Assembly: GCA_947628705.1 (NCBI GenBank)
Contig: CANRAZ010000001.1
Location: 26,309-90,308 of the forward strand
Length of the DNA stretch: 64,000 bases
DNA from: an uncultured Lachnospiraceae bacterium
Lineage (GTDB): Bacteria > Bacillota > Clostridia > Lachnospirales > Lachnospiraceae
Direction: 5' to 3'
Part shown: in pieces, positions 38,206 to 48,588 of the stretch
Layout: every line of letters starts with the position of its first letter
Position numbering within the stretch: position 1 is the first letter of the stretch
The notes under the pieces: model-generated
What the model was told of the DNA's origin: nothing
What the model saw: only the letters and a program-made list of their open reading frames with translations
The model's database searches: none
Translations under genes and position numbers: made by a program

Positions 38206-39654
38206 CTACACCGTGCCATGCTTCTTAACAGGACGGTCTTCTCTCTTGGAATAAAGCATTTCAAACGCATAAATAAGCTGCTTCCTAACCTCTTCTCCCG
38301 TAATGATTGCATCTGCATAGCCTCTCTTTGCCGCGCTTTCAGAGCTTAAAAGCGTCTCTCCGTACTCCGCAGCCTTTTCCTTCCTGAACGCAGCCTTATC
38401 TGCGGCGGACTCAAGCTCTTCACTGTAAATAATCTGAACAGCGAGGTCTGCATCCATCGCCCCTATCTGGCTGTTTTCAAGCGCAAACACAAAATCCGCT
38501 CCTGTCGATTTGCTGTTAAAGGCAACATAGGCGCTGCCGAGCGCCTTGCCTGTTATTACGTTAATCTTTGGCACGGTCGCATTTGCAAACGAATAAGTCA
38601 TTTTAGCGGCTGCAATTGAAATGTTCTTTGCTTCACCCATTGTAGCGGCATAGCCCGTTACATTAGTAAGCGTAAGAACCGGAATACTGAATGCGTCGCA
38701 GAATTTAACGAACTCCGCAGCCTTATAGCAGCCCTTTGTAGTAAGAACCGATTCAAACTTCTTAACCGTCTTGCCTTTTTCATCTTTAACCGCCGTACGG
38801 TTTGCAGCAACGCCTACAGTGCTTCCGTTAAGCTTAATAAAGCCGCACACCATGGCAGGTTCATATTCAGCCTTTATTTCAATAAATTCGCCGTTATCGG
38901 CAATATCCGTAATTGCTTCCTTAACGTCGTCAAGCTCGGAAACAAACGCAGGAAGTTCACGGTTTAAATCATCGCTGCATTCTGCGTCTGCATCGTCTTC
39001 ATTGTTGAGAGGAAGATAGGATACCAAAGCGCGAATGCGGTTGATTGAGGCTTCTTCATCATTATCGGTAAAATCTACCGTCCCTGCCTCGGCAGCAAAC
39101 GCAGCGCTTGCAGTATCGCACTTACCTGTATTATTCCCATCAATCGTGTTCGGGGCATTCACAAACAGCTTGCCGTCCTTTGTAATGAAAACAAAATCAC
39201 TAAGTGCTGCAAGAACCGCACAGCCTCCTCCGCAGTTTCCGTATATTGCGGTAATCTGTGGAATAACGCCCGATGCAAGAGTCTGTTTTGCATAAATCGA
39301 ACCAAATGCCTCAAGAGCATCTGTTGATTCCTGAAGTCTCATGCCTGCACAGTCGATAATTCCTATCACAGGGGCGCCCACCTTCATTGCCTTGTCATAA
39401 ACGGATACGATTTTTTTTGCATGCATTTCGCCAACCGTACCGTTAAGAGCAGAAGCATCCTGACTGTAAACGTAAACAGGCCTGCCTTCAATCAAACCGT
39501 AGCCTGTTATTACGCCGTCACCAGGGGCATCCGTCTGCTGTAAGTTGAAGTCGGTGTTTCTTTTGGTCACCAATGCACCGAACTCAACAAAACTGTTGTC
39601 GTCAAGCAAGGTCGCTATTCTGTCCCTTGCCGACAATTTTGCTGTACTACTCAT
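38206..39654 (-). CDS. Acyl-CoA carboxyltransferase-family subunit (MmdA/GcdA-like)
   Basis: KLSARDRIATLLDDNSFVEFG; DGVITGYGLIEGRPVYVYSQDASALNGTVGEMHAKKI. Confidence 0.92.
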   Translation of the reverse strand: MSSTAKLSARDRIATLLDDNSFVEFGALVTKRNTDFNLQQTDAPGDGVITGYGLIEGRPVYVYSQDASALNGTVGEMHAKKIVSVYDKAMKVGAPVIGIIDCAGMRLQESTDALEAFGSIYAKQTLASGVIPQITAIYGNCGGGCAVLAALSDFVFITKDGKLFVNAPNTIDGNNTGKCDTASAAFAAEAGTVDFTDNDEEASINRIRALVSYLPLNNEDDADAECSDDLNRELPAFVSELDDVKEAITDIADNGEFIEIKAEYEPAMVCGFIKLNGSTVGVAANRTAVKDEKGKTVKKFESVLTTKGCYKAAEFVKFCDAFSIPVLTLTNVTGYAATMGEAKNISIAAAKMTYSFANATVPKINVITGKALGSAYVAFNSKSTGADFVFALENSQIGAMDADLAVQIIYSEELESAADKAAFRKEKAAEYGETLLSSESAAKRGYADAIITGEEVRKQLIYAFEMLYSKREDRPVKKHGTV

Positions 39655-39807
39655 TTTCAGCCCTCCGTTGTTGCTTTATTTGTAAATTATTATTATCATA
39701 ATTCAAATTTACACCGATTATCATTATACCTTGAAACTTCACATAAAACAACACAAAAAATAACATTTTATTGATTATTTTAACAATATTGAATCATAAT
39801 AAACAGC

Positions 39808-39851
39808 AAAGCCTTTTACTCTGCGCGGCTAACGCAAAGCAAAAGGCTTTT
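39808..39851 (-). terminator. Terminator downstream of recX
   Basis: AAAGCCTTTT ... AAAAGGCTTT with an additional GCG/CGC inner stem. Confidence 0.75.
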
Positions 39852-39914
39852 AAATTATTTCATTCAAATCAGCGGCGCCGATTCAATCTTTTGATTAAAC
39901 CTTTTCAGACCGAT

Positions 39915-40604
39915 TCATTCCGAACCGCCGTCAATGTAATCGTTTAAGCTCTGTTTAATGTCACTGTAGTTGTAGCCGCTTCTGAGAAGAGAGGCAATAA
40001 CCTTTGTAATCTTGTCCTGATTATTAAATTCGTCAGGATCAAGCTTCTTCCGCAGCAGCTTCGTTATCGCTTCGCATGCGACGTCCTTCTGGGAAATGCC
40101 GTCCCTTGCACGCTCCTCTTCAACCTTTTCAAACGCAGCCTGAATGTCCTTTCTGGAAACTCCCTTGAGCATAAGCTGGTTCTCAATGTATTTTCTGCTC
40201 TTTGTACTTTCTTTACTTCTGATGTAAGAACAGGCATAACGGACATCGTCAACGTAGTTGAAGCTTGAAACGTAATCGAGGATTGCGGAAGCGTCATCTT
40301 CGGAGTAACCCGCCTGAATTATTTTTCCCGTAAGGCCTGTCACAGTGTAATCGCGGTCGGAAAGCAGTCCCAGCGAATATCTTTTTCCGCGAGTCAGAAC
40401 AGACTCATTAATCTTGATATAAGCATCTTCACTAAGGCTTATCGAAAGGTCTTCGGCTTTATCAGCGTCCTCAAGAAGAGCCTTTACCTGAGACAATGCG
40501 CCATACTCGCGGAGTTCGGCGTCGGTCAGAAAAAAGCTGTAATCACCGTCGATATAAAAGCTGTATTTGCGGCTTCCGCTGCGTTCTATCGCCGTTATCT
40601 TCAT
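39915..40604 (-). CDS. recX: Regulatory protein RecX
   Basis: Downstream of recA; YSFYIDGDYSFFLTDAEL; RecX helical repeats; start uncertain (40604 or 40625). Confidence 0.88.
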   Translation of the reverse strand: MKITAIERSGSRKYSFYIDGDYSFFLTDAELREYGALSQVKALLEDADKAEDLSISLSEDAYIKINESVLTRGKRYSLGLLSDRDYTVTGLTGKIIQAGYSEDDASAILDYVSSFNYVDDVRYACSYIRSKESTKSRKYIENQLMLKGVSRKDIQAAFEKVEEERARDGISQKDVACEAITKLLRKKLDPDEFNNQDKITKVIASLLRSGYNYSDIKQSLNDYIDGGSE

Positions 40605-40649
40605 CTCTGTCTTTCCTTCTGCCAACCCTTTCTAATTTGCCGTAAAAGC

Positions 40650-41696
40650 TCAAACGGTTTCTGTTTCTCCGTGCGAAGCGGCTGCATCAGAAAAATCAAC
40701 GGCTGGCATGTCATAAAGCTCTCTTACTTTATTCTCAATTTCATTCAGAAGCTCAGGGTTTTCTCTAAGATACGCCTTTGTATTTTCACGTCCCTGACCT
40801 ATCTTCTGTCCGTTGTATGCGAACCATGCTCCGCTCTTATCCACAATATTGTTTGATGCGGCGATGTCAAGAATGTCTCCCTCCTTGCTGATGCCCTTTC
40901 CGAACATAATGTCAAATTCAGCTTCCCTGAAAGGAGGCGCAACTTTGTTTTTTACGACCTTAACCCTTGTTCTGTTTCCGATTACTTCACCGCCCATTTT
41001 AAGCGACTCTATTCTCCTGACGTCCATTCTTACGGAAGAGTAAAACTTCAACGCGCGGCCGCCTGTCGTGGTTTCAGGATTCCCGAACATTACTCCCACC
41101 TTCTCACGAAGCTGGTTTATGAAGATGACCACGCAGTTTGTTTTGCTTATTACGCCCGTCAGCTTTCTAAGAGCCTGTGACATAAGCCTTGCCTGAAGGC
41201 CGACGTGCGAGTCGCCCATGTCTCCGTCAATCTCCGCTTTTGGAACAAGCGCCGCAACAGAGTCAACAATAACGATGTCTACTGCTCCTGACCTGACAAA
41301 GGTTTCCGTGATTTCAAGAGCCTGCTCGCCGTTGTCAGGCTGTGAGATGTAAAGATTGTCGATATCGACTCCGATGTTTGATGCGTAAACAGGATCCAAA
41401 GCATGCTCCGCATCAATAAATGCCGCTACTCCGCCTCTTTTCTGGATTTCTGCAACACAGTGAAGCGCAACTGTGGTTTTACCGCTTGACTCAGGACCGT
41501 AAATTTCAATCACACGGCCCTTTGGAAGTCCGCCTATTCCAAGGGCAATGTCAAGGCTCAGAGAACCTGTGGGAACTGCCTGAATGCTTGTGTCTTTATA
41601 ACTGTCGCCAAGCTTCATTACAGAACCCTTTCCATAAGATTTTTCAATTTGCGAAAGCGCCGCCTCAAGGGCCTTTTTCTTATCTTCGACTGCCAT
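40650..41696 (-). CDS. recA: Recombinase A
   Basis: [58 protein letters not shown]. Confidence 0.99.
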   Translation of the reverse strand: MAVEDKKKALEAALSQIEKSYGKGSVMKLGDSYKDTSIQAVPTGSLSLDIALGIGGLPKGRVIEIYGPESSGKTTVALHCVAEIQKRGGVAAFIDAEHALDPVYASNIGVDIDNLYISQPDNGEQALEITETFVRSGAVDIVIVDSVAALVPKAEIDGDMGDSHVGLQARLMSQALRKLTGVISKTNCVVIFINQLREKVGVMFGNPETTTGGRALKFYSSVRMDVRRIESLKMGGEVIGNRTRVKVVKNKVAPPFREAEFDIMFGKGISKEGDILDIAASNNIVDKSGAWFAYNGQKIGQGRENTKAYLRENPELLNEIENKVRELYDMPAVDFSDAAASHGETETV

Positions 41697-41744
41697 AATT
41701 CCTCCAAGTTTTTTTATTTTTGTCAGCTAAGTCAGCAGCATGAA

Positions 41745-41760
41745 CAGAACATATGTTCTG
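41745..41760 (-). promoter_or_regulatory. LexA/SOS (Cheo) box upstream of recA
   Basis: Perfect palindrome CAGAACATATGTTCTG with GAACATATGTTC core. Confidence 0.9.
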
Positions 41761-41777
41761 AATTAGAATATATCACA

Positions 41778-41791
41778 CGAAAATTTGTTCG
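41778..41791 (-). promoter_or_regulatory. Second, degenerate SOS box candidate
   Basis: CGAAAATTTGTTCG, near-match to CGAACRNRYGTTYG. Confidence 0.45.
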
Positions 41792-41882
41792 TCAAGTATT
41801 TCTTTAAAAACTTTTAGAGCCTTTTTGTTTGCTGCGTAAGATTATTACTGCTTAAACGCTCGCCCTTTCCTTTGACTGTTAA

Positions 41883-42821
41883 TCAATCGCCTGTCTTTTC
41901 CTCATCCTCTTCAACTCTGAAAAGCGCATTTACAAACTCATCGGCATCAAATTTCTGCAAATCCTCAAGCTTTTCTCCCACTCCGATATACTTGACAGGT
42001 ATTCCGAGCTCCTTTTGTATCGCAATGGCGATTCCTCCCTTTGCCGTTCCGTCAAGCTTAGTAATGACAATACCGGTGATGTGCGCAACCTCATTGAACT
42101 GCTTTGCCTGAATAAGCGCGTTTTGACCCGTTGTACCGTCAAGGACAACAAGAGTCTCCCTGTAGGCATCCGGGTACTCTCTGTCGATTACCCTGTTAAT
42201 CTTGCCCAGCTCATCCATAAGGTTTTTCTTATTATGGAGCCTGCCGGCGGTATCGCATATCAGCACATCGGTTTTTCTGGCTCTTGCGGCGTTGACCGCA
42301 TCGTATACCACAGCGGCTGGGTCGCTGCCCTCTGCCTGCGAAATAAGCTCGCATTCCGCTCTTTTTGACCACTCTGCAAGCTGGCCGATTGCCGCTGCCC
42401 TAAAGGTATCTGCTGCGGCAAGCATAACGCTTTTTCCTTCGTCGTGAAGCTTTGCGGCAAGCTTTCCGCAGGTGGTTGTCTTTCCCACGCCGTTTACGCC
42501 TATCATCATCACCACCGATTTCTTTTCTTCAAAAAGATAGGCGTCCTCCGGAACATTCATCTGTTCCTTAATGCTTTCGATAAGGAGTTCCCTGCAATCG
42601 TCGGGCTTTGTGATATGACCCTCCTTGACCTTTTCCCTCAAGGCCTCAAGTATGCTGTCGGTGGTCGTTACTCCGATATCCGCCATTATAAGAATCTCTT
42701 CAAGCTCCTCATAAAAATCATCATCAATATGAGTAAAGCCGTTAAAGACATAATCAAGTCCTGACGCCAGACTTTTTCTTGTCTTGCTCAGTCCCTCTTT
42801 CAATCTGCTAAAAAAACCCAT
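41883..42821 (-). CDS. ftsY: Signal recognition particle receptor FtsY
   Basis: MIGVNGVGKTTTCGKLA; AADTFRAAAIGQL; DTAGRLHNKKNLMDEL. Confidence 0.97.
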   Translation of the reverse strand: MGFFSRLKEGLSKTRKSLASGLDYVFNGFTHIDDDFYEELEEILIMADIGVTTTDSILEALREKVKEGHITKPDDCRELLIESIKEQMNVPEDAYLFEEKKSVVMMIGVNGVGKTTTCGKLAAKLHDEGKSVMLAAADTFRAAAIGQLAEWSKRAECELISQAEGSDPAAVVYDAVNAARARKTDVLICDTAGRLHNKKNLMDELGKINRVIDREYPDAYRETLVVLDGTTGQNALIQAKQFNEVAHITGIVITKLDGTAKGGIAIAIQKELGIPVKYIGVGEKLEDLQKFDADEFVNALFRVEEDEEKTGD

Positions 42822-42842
42822 TCAGCCAATCTCCTATTCCTG

Positions 42843-42930
42843 CAGCTCCGTTTCTTCTTAGCTGCTTTCTGCAATTTATTTCTTCTTAGCTGCTTTATTC
42901 AGCTCCGTTTCTTCTTAGCTGCTTTCTTCA
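42843..42930. repeat. Three copies of TTTCTTCTTAGCTGCTTT, 28-29 bp apart, in the ftsY-smc intergenic region
   Basis: Copies start at 42851, 42879 and 42908; flanking CAGCTCCG at copies 1 and 3. Confidence 0.9.
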
Positions 42931-42992
42931 ATCCCATTGCCTTTCGCCTGTCTTTTGCTGCCTAAAAGACCTAGCCGTGGCAGCTTCCGCTT

Positions 42993-45900
42993 CTATTTCA
43001 ATTCATTTTCCACAAGATTAACGCTCACTAGAGCCGACACGCCCTTTTCCTGCATTGTAATTCCGTAAAGTGCGTCCGCCGCCGACATTGTTCCTCTTCT
43101 GTGAGTGATAACAATGAACTGAGTACTGGACGTCAGCTTCTTGAGATAATTTGCAAATCTGTGCACATTGGAATCGTCGAGCGCCGCTTCGATTTCGTCA
43201 AGAAGACAGAACGGCGACGGCTTCAAATCCAAAATTGCAAATAAAAGCGATATTGCCGTAAGAGCCTTTTCACCGCCGCTGAGCTGCATCATGTTTTGAA
43301 GCTTCTTTCCGGGCGGCTGTGCGATTATCCTTATGCCGGCGTCAAGCACGTCCTCGTCCTCAGTGAGCTCAAGGGTTCCTTTACCCCCTCCGAAAAGCTC
43401 CTTAAAGGTAGTGTCAAACCTTTTGTTCACCTCTGCAAAGGTATCGGTAAACTGCTTTCTCATGTCAACATCGAGCTCTTCGATTATATCTTCAAGGACC
43501 TTCTGGGCTTTTACGATGTCGTCACGCTGAGTCTTAAGAAATTCATAGCGCTCGCTGGTGTTCCTGTAATCCTCAATCGCATTTACATTGACATCTCCCA
43601 ATGCCCTGATTTTTGACCTCAGCTCGTAGACCGCTTTCTTGGAATAGTCCGCATCAGGAAGCGCAGCCGCAGCCTCTTTTGCCGCAGATATTGTGAGCTC
43701 ATATTCTTCCCACATATACCTTGCAGACGCCTCCGCCGATTCTGAAAGCTTGTCCCTTTGAGACTTTAACCTGAAATCCTCCTTGTCAAGGGCCGATATT
43801 CTTTCACTCAACTCCTGACTCCTCTCAAAGAAAGCCTTGTTCTGTCTCGTCATCTCCTCCGAAGCGCCGTTCAGCTCTTCAATCACAGCGTCACATTTTT
43901 CAGCGGTTTTTTTATACTCCTCAACCTTCTGCCTGCTTTCCTCGATTGCCTGCCGCTTTGCCTCAAGCTCCTTGTCCGAGCCTTCCTTAGAGCTGTTAAG
44001 CTCCTCTTTTTCCTTCTCGACTGAAGAAATTTCCTGCGCTACCCTTTCAATGCTGTCATTGATATGTAATATCTCAGCCGAAACATTATTCATCTCCGTG
44101 ATTTTCAGGAGATTTTCCTGAGACAGCTCTTCCTCCTTAACGCGGGCTTCGCCAAGAAGGCTGACAATATCCGCCGCGCGCTGCTCCTCCTCTTTTGTGA
44201 GGGCATTGTTCTCTTCAATTTTAACTCCAAGCTGTTTAAGCGTCTCTGCAAGACCTGCATTGTCCTCTTCAAGAGCCTCGAGCTCGCCTTGCAGTTCGTC
44301 TCTCCTTTTAACAAGCTCGTCACTCTGCTGGGAAGCATGATTCAGGTTAAGCTTTGCGGTATTCTGCTTAACGTAGGCTTCAGAAAGCTCCTCCTTAAGC
44401 CTTGCAAGCTCCTGTTCGCCCTCTGTCCTCCTGTTCCGCTTTTCCAGAATTACCTCTTCAAGCTTTTTAACTTCGTCTTCACATTCCACTAAAAACGCAG
44501 AAAGCTGCTCCAGCTCCCGCCTTCTTCCAAGCAGGTTGCTGTTATTCTTAAACGAACCGCCGCTTATGGCTCCGCCCGGCTGAAAGAGCTCTCCGTCTTT
44601 TGTAACTATTCTGTATTTATAGTTATACCTTTTTTCAAGCTTTATTGCATTTTCAATAGTGTCTACCACCAGAAAACGCCCTAAAAGATAACGCACCGCT
44701 TCATCATACTTTTCGTCATATCTGACAAGGCTCGATGCGATTCCGATTACGCCTTTAGCCGCAAACACCTCAGGCTCAAACTCATCTTTTTTTGCACGCA
44801 CGCTGTCAAGCGGCACAAAGGTCGCGCGTCCGTATTTGCCTTTTTTTAGAAATTCGATACATTCCTGCGCTGAATCCACAGACTCTGTAATAATATTCTG
44901 TATATTCCCTCCAAGCGCAGTTTCAACAGCCGTTTCAAGTTCGCTGTCGGTTTTTATAATGTCGGCAACGACTCCGCATATTCCGCGTATCCGTTTTTTC
45001 TCCTCCATGATTCTTCTGACGGCGCTCCCGTAGCCTTCATAACGCTCCGAAAGATTTCTAAGCGTGTCCAGCTTCGATTCCGTAACCAAAGCCTCCTGCC
45101 TCTTTCTTTGAAGCGCGTCGTTATTTTCATGAATTTCCTTTACAAGAGCCTTTATATCATTATCAGAGGCATCGCAGGCCTTTGCTTTTTCAACCACTTC
45201 CCCGGAAATTTCCTTAAGCTCTCTTTTAGCTCCTTCAACACGGCTGTTATTTGCGGTAATTTCGCTTCTAAGAGAAAGTATCCTGGCGTTTAATTCTGCT
45301 TTTCTGATTGCATGCTGCTCGCCCATCGTATTAATACGCTCAAGCTCGGTCCTTACCTTTGCATTTTCATTGAGCATTTCCATGCGCCTTGCGCTAATTT
45401 CGCTTTCCCTGCTCATAAGCTGTGCAATTTCGTCTTTTTTTGCATTCAGAGCCTTTTCGCTTGTCTCGCAGCTTTTTTTACATTCGTCTAATCTTTTTTG
45501 CGCTTTCTCAAGGCTTATTCCGTACTCCTCGGCCTCCGCCTCATAATTTTTTCTCCTGACTGCCAGAGCGTCCATTCTGGAGGCGAAGTGTTCCTCTCCT
45601 GCCTTGATGGTCATAATCTGCTCAGAAAAAAGCTTTATGTCGTTTTCTGAATTCTGTGCAGCAAGCACGGCTTCGTTCTTTTCCTCTTTTGTCCTTTCAA
45701 GCAGCTTTTGTCTTTTATCCAACTCACCCAAAAGAACTTCATATTCATTTTTAGACGAAGCATATTCTCTCTGTGCCTCGGAAAGATCCTTTTCAACCAA
45801 CTCAAGCTTTTCCTCAAGCGATTTGAGAGCAGCTCCGTTCTGCTCGTATTCCTTTATGAAGCCTATCACTTCAAGCGTCTTAAGCTCGTCTCTTAACTTA

Positions 45901-46547
45901 AGAAAGATCTTGGCCTTCTCGTACTGTTTTTCAAGAGGTCCGATCTGTTTTTCTATTTCGGAAAGGATATCATTTACCCTTGAAAGGTTGAGTTTCTCGG
46001 TCTCAAGATTCTTTTCAGCGGCGCTTTTTCTCTTCTTGTATTTGACGATTCCCGCTGCCTCGTCAAAAATTTCACGTCTTTCCTCAGGCTTACTGCTTAC
46101 TATACGGTCGATCTGTCCCTGACCGATAAGCGAATAGCCCTCTTTTCCGATACCCGTGTCAAAGAAAAGCTCCTGAACGTCGCGAAGACGGCACACGGAA
46201 CCGTTTATCATATATTCGCTCTCACCGCTCCTGTAAACACGCCTGCCCACCGTTACCTCGTCATAGGCGATAGGGAGCCAGTGGTCAGAATTGTCAAGAG
46301 TAAGGGTAACATAAGCAAAACTCAGCGGCTTTCTGTTTTCCGTTCCGGAAAAAATAACATCCTGCATTGAACTTCCGCGAAGCTGTTTTGCGCTCTGTTC
46401 GCCCAAAACCCAGCGTACGGCATCCGCAATGTTGCTTTTACCGCTTCCGTTAGGTCCGACAATGCCGGTGATGCCCTGTTTAAATTCAAGACGGATTTTA
46501 TTTGCAAACGCTTTAAATCCGTGCGCTTCAATACTTTTAAGATACAT
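42993..46547 (-). CDS. smc: Chromosome segregation protein SMC
   Basis: MYLKSIEAHGFKAFANK; GIVGPNGSGKSNIADAVRWVLGEQSAK; LSGGEKALTAISLLFAI; coiled coils and hinge. Confidence 0.99.
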   Translation of the reverse strand: MYLKSIEAHGFKAFANKIRLEFKQGITGIVGPNGSGKSNIADAVRWVLGEQSAKQLRGSSMQDVIFSGTENRKPLSFAYVTLTLDNSDHWLPIAYDEVTVGRRVYRSGESEYMINGSVCRLRDVQELFFDTGIGKEGYSLIGQGQIDRIVSSKPEERREIFDEAAGIVKYKKRKSAAEKNLETEKLNLSRVNDILSEIEKQIGPLEKQYEKAKIFLKLRDELKTLEVIGFIKEYEQNGAALKSLEEKLELVEKDLSEAQREYASSKNEYEVLLGELDKRQKLLERTKEEKNEAVLAAQNSENDIKLFSEQIMTIKAGEEHFASRMDALAVRRKNYEAEAEEYGISLEKAQKRLDECKKSCETSEKALNAKKDEIAQLMSRESEISARRMEMLNENAKVRTELERINTMGEQHAIRKAELNARILSLRSEITANNSRVEGAKRELKEISGEVVEKAKACDASDNDIKALVKEIHENNDALQRKRQEALVTESKLDTLRNLSERYEGYGSAVRRIMEEKKRIRGICGVVADIIKTDSELETAVETALGGNIQNIITESVDSAQECIEFLKKGKYGRATFVPLDSVRAKKDEFEPEVFAAKGVIGIASSLVRYDEKYDEAVRYLLGRFLVVDTIENAIKLEKRYNYKYRIVTKDGELFQPGGAISGGSFKNNSNLLGRRRELEQLSAFLVECEDEVKKLEEVILEKRNRRTEGEQELARLKEELSEAYVKQNTAKLNLNHASQQSDELVKRRDELQGELEALEEDNAGLAETLKQLGVKIEENNALTKEEEQRAADIVSLLGEARVKEEELSQENLLKITEMNNVSAEILHINDSIERVAQEISSVEKEKEELNSSKEGSDKELEAKRQAIEESRQKVEEYKKTAEKCDAVIEELNGASEEMTRQNKAFFERSQELSERISALDKEDFRLKSQRDKLSESAEASARYMWEEYELTISAAKEAAAALPDADYSKKAVYELRSKIRALGDVNVNAIEDYRNTSERYEFLKTQRDDIVKAQKVLEDIIEELDVDMRKQFTDTFAEVNKRFDTTFKELFGGGKGTLELTEDEDVLDAGIRIIAQPPGKKLQNMMQLSGGEKALTAISLLFAILDLKPSPFCLLDEIEAALDDSNVHRFANYLKKLTSSTQFIVITHRRGTMSAADALYGITMQEKGVSALVSVNLVENELK

Positions 46548-46554
46548 AAAAAAT

Positions 46555-47256
46555 CTATTCCTGTTCTTTATTCAGCTTTATTATCGCATTATAGGCAGCA
46601 TGCTGCTGCGCCTGTTTTTTTGAATTGCCGCTTCCTCTCCCGTACTCAATACCGTTTATAACACAGGAAATCAAATATGATTTATTGTGAGGAGGCCCGT
46701 CCTCTGCTATAACCTCGTAATCAGGACAGCATTGAAATTTATTTTGAACCATAACCTGAAGCTCCGTCTTTGCATCGTAAAAAAGACTTTTGCTCTCTAT
46801 ATCGTTCAGTACCAGACGGTTAATGAACCGTGACGCAGGTTCAATGCCTCCGTCCAGATATATGGCTCCGATCAACGCCTCAAAAGCATCTGATATAATG
46901 GAATCTCTTTCCGCACCGTTATTGTGCTGTTCACCCTTGCCTAAAAAGATGAATTCATTAAGTCTTATGCTTCTTGCGCACTCTGCAAGCGTGGGCTCGC
47001 ATACAAGACTGGCGCGAAGTTTCGAAAGACGTCCCTCCGGCACGGTCTCGTAAAGCCTGTACAGGAAATCACTGGTTACAAGCTCCAGTACCGCATCTCC
47101 GAGAAATTCAAGTCTCTCATTATCCTTCGGAACGTTTCTGTTAATCATCAATTCATGCCCGTAAGACGAATGGGTCAACGCCAGCTTCAGCAGTTTTCTG
47201 TCCTTGAAGCTGTAGCCAATAATATTCTCAAGCTCATTCAGCCTTTCAAAGTCCAT
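46555..47256 (-). CDS. rnc: Ribonuclease III
   Basis: NERLEFLGDAVLELV; DAFEALIGAIYLDGG; C-terminal dsRBD. Confidence 0.97.
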   Translation of the reverse strand: MDFERLNELENIIGYSFKDRKLLKLALTHSSYGHELMINRNVPKDNERLEFLGDAVLELVTSDFLYRLYETVPEGRLSKLRASLVCEPTLAECARSIRLNEFIFLGKGEQHNNGAERDSIISDAFEALIGAIYLDGGIEPASRFINRLVLNDIESKSLFYDAKTELQVMVQNKFQCCPDYEVIAEDGPPHNKSYLISCVINGIEYGRGSGNSKKQAQQHAAYNAIIKLNKEQE

Positions 47257-47269
47257 ACCTTCCTCCCTG

Positions 47270-47497
47270 CTACAGTCTGTTCTTTACAAATTCTTCCAAT
47301 TCTCCGACAGTCGTAATTTTTCCGAGTCTGTTCCTGTCAAGAGATGCATCAAGCTCTTCTTCAATTTCTGATATGATTTTGAAAAATTCCAAGGAATTTA
47401 ACGCAAGATCCTCTGCCAAAAGAGTATCAGCCTCTATTTCATTTATATCTATGCGTGTGTTTTCGCTGATAATCTCTCTGATTCTGTCTAACGTCAT
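47270..47497 (-). CDS. acpP: Acyl carrier protein
   Basis: LAEDLALNSLEFFKIISEIEEE: DSL motif replaced by NSL. Confidence 0.9.
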   Translation of the reverse strand: MTLDRIREIISENTRIDINEIEADTLLAEDLALNSLEFFKIISEIEEELDASLDRNRLGKITTVGELEEFVKNRL

Positions 47498-47513
47498 AAC
47501 AGGCCTCCGAATA

Positions 47514-48530
47514 TCATTCCTTACTTACAGCTATGCTTTCCTTAATAAGCTGTTCAAGATTCTGTTTCTTAAAGTTTACGCATTGGCTCACTGCCGCTCT
47601 AACATCTCCGCTGACCGAGCTTCCGTGTATTTTAACGACAAGTCCGTTAAGGCCAAGGAAAGGCGCCCCTCCGTACTCGGCAGTGTCAAAGGAGGCAAGA
47701 GTCTTTTTAAGAGCAGGCTTAACCAAAGCGCCGCCTATCTTGCTTCTCAGACTGCTCATCATTCCCTGCTTAATCATCTTGACAAGCGCCTTGGACGTTC
47801 CCTCATAGAGCTTTAAAATAACGTTTCCGACAAAGGCGTCGCATACTATTACATCGCACGCCCCGAACGGGATATCTCTGGCTTCGACGCTTCCGACAAA
47901 ATTAATATCGTCACACTGCTTAAGTAGAGGAAAAGTTTCTTTTACGAGCATGTTCCCCTTTTCTTCCTCAACTCCTACATTTACAAGTCCTACTCTTGGA
48001 TTTTCAATCCCCACAACTCTTTTCATGTAGAGCGAACCCATTTTTGCGTACTGAACGAGCTGTGACGGTTTTGCATCGACGTTTGCGCCGGAATCAACCA
48101 GAAGCGACACGCCCTCCACGGTAGGAATCAAAGGAGCCAAAGGCGTTCTCTCAATTCCCCTTATTCTTCCGACAATCGTAATCGCTCCCGCAAACAATGC
48201 TCCCGTGCTTCCTGCCGAGATAACGCAGTCGGCATTCCCTGACTTGACCAGATTCAAAGCCACGACGATCGAAGAGTCCTTTTTCTTTTTTATAGCGGCG
48301 ACAGGCGGTTCATTGCAGTCAATATTCTCCGTTGCATTTACGATTTCTACCCGTGACTTATCGTAACCGTCATATTTCTCAAGTTCCTTTTTTACGGATT
48401 CTTCAAGTCCGACCAGAAAAAGCTTAACATCACTAACGGCATTTATCGCATCAACCGCGCCCTTAACCATTTCGGACACACCGTTGTCTCCGCCCATAAC
48501 ATCAATAGCCACACGAATCAAATCAGCCAT
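47514..48530 (-). CDS. plsX: Phosphate acyltransferase PlsX
   Basis: VAIDVMGGDNGVSEMVKGAVDA; SAGSTGALFAGA; order plsX-acpP-rnc-smc-ftsY. Confidence 0.96.
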   Translation of the reverse strand: MADLIRVAIDVMGGDNGVSEMVKGAVDAINAVSDVKLFLVGLEESVKKELEKYDGYDKSRVEIVNATENIDCNEPPVAAIKKKKDSSIVVALNLVKSGNADCVISAGSTGALFAGAITIVGRIRGIERTPLAPLIPTVEGVSLLVDSGANVDAKPSQLVQYAKMGSLYMKRVVGIENPRVGLVNVGVEEEKGNMLVKETFPLLKQCDDINFVGSVEARDIPFGACDVIVCDAFVGNVILKLYEGTSKALVKMIKQGMMSSLRSKIGGALVKPALKKTLASFDTAEYGGAPFLGLNGLVVKIHGSSVSGDVRAAVSQCVNFKKQNLEQLIKESIAVSKE

Positions 48531-48588
48531 ACACGCCTCCTGTTAAATTAATGTAAATTCCATACTATCACATAATAACTCAAAAAAA

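Noticed and set aside
42843-42930. CRISPR-like short repeat array
   Set aside because: Spacers are only ~10 bp and partially repeated; no cas genes.
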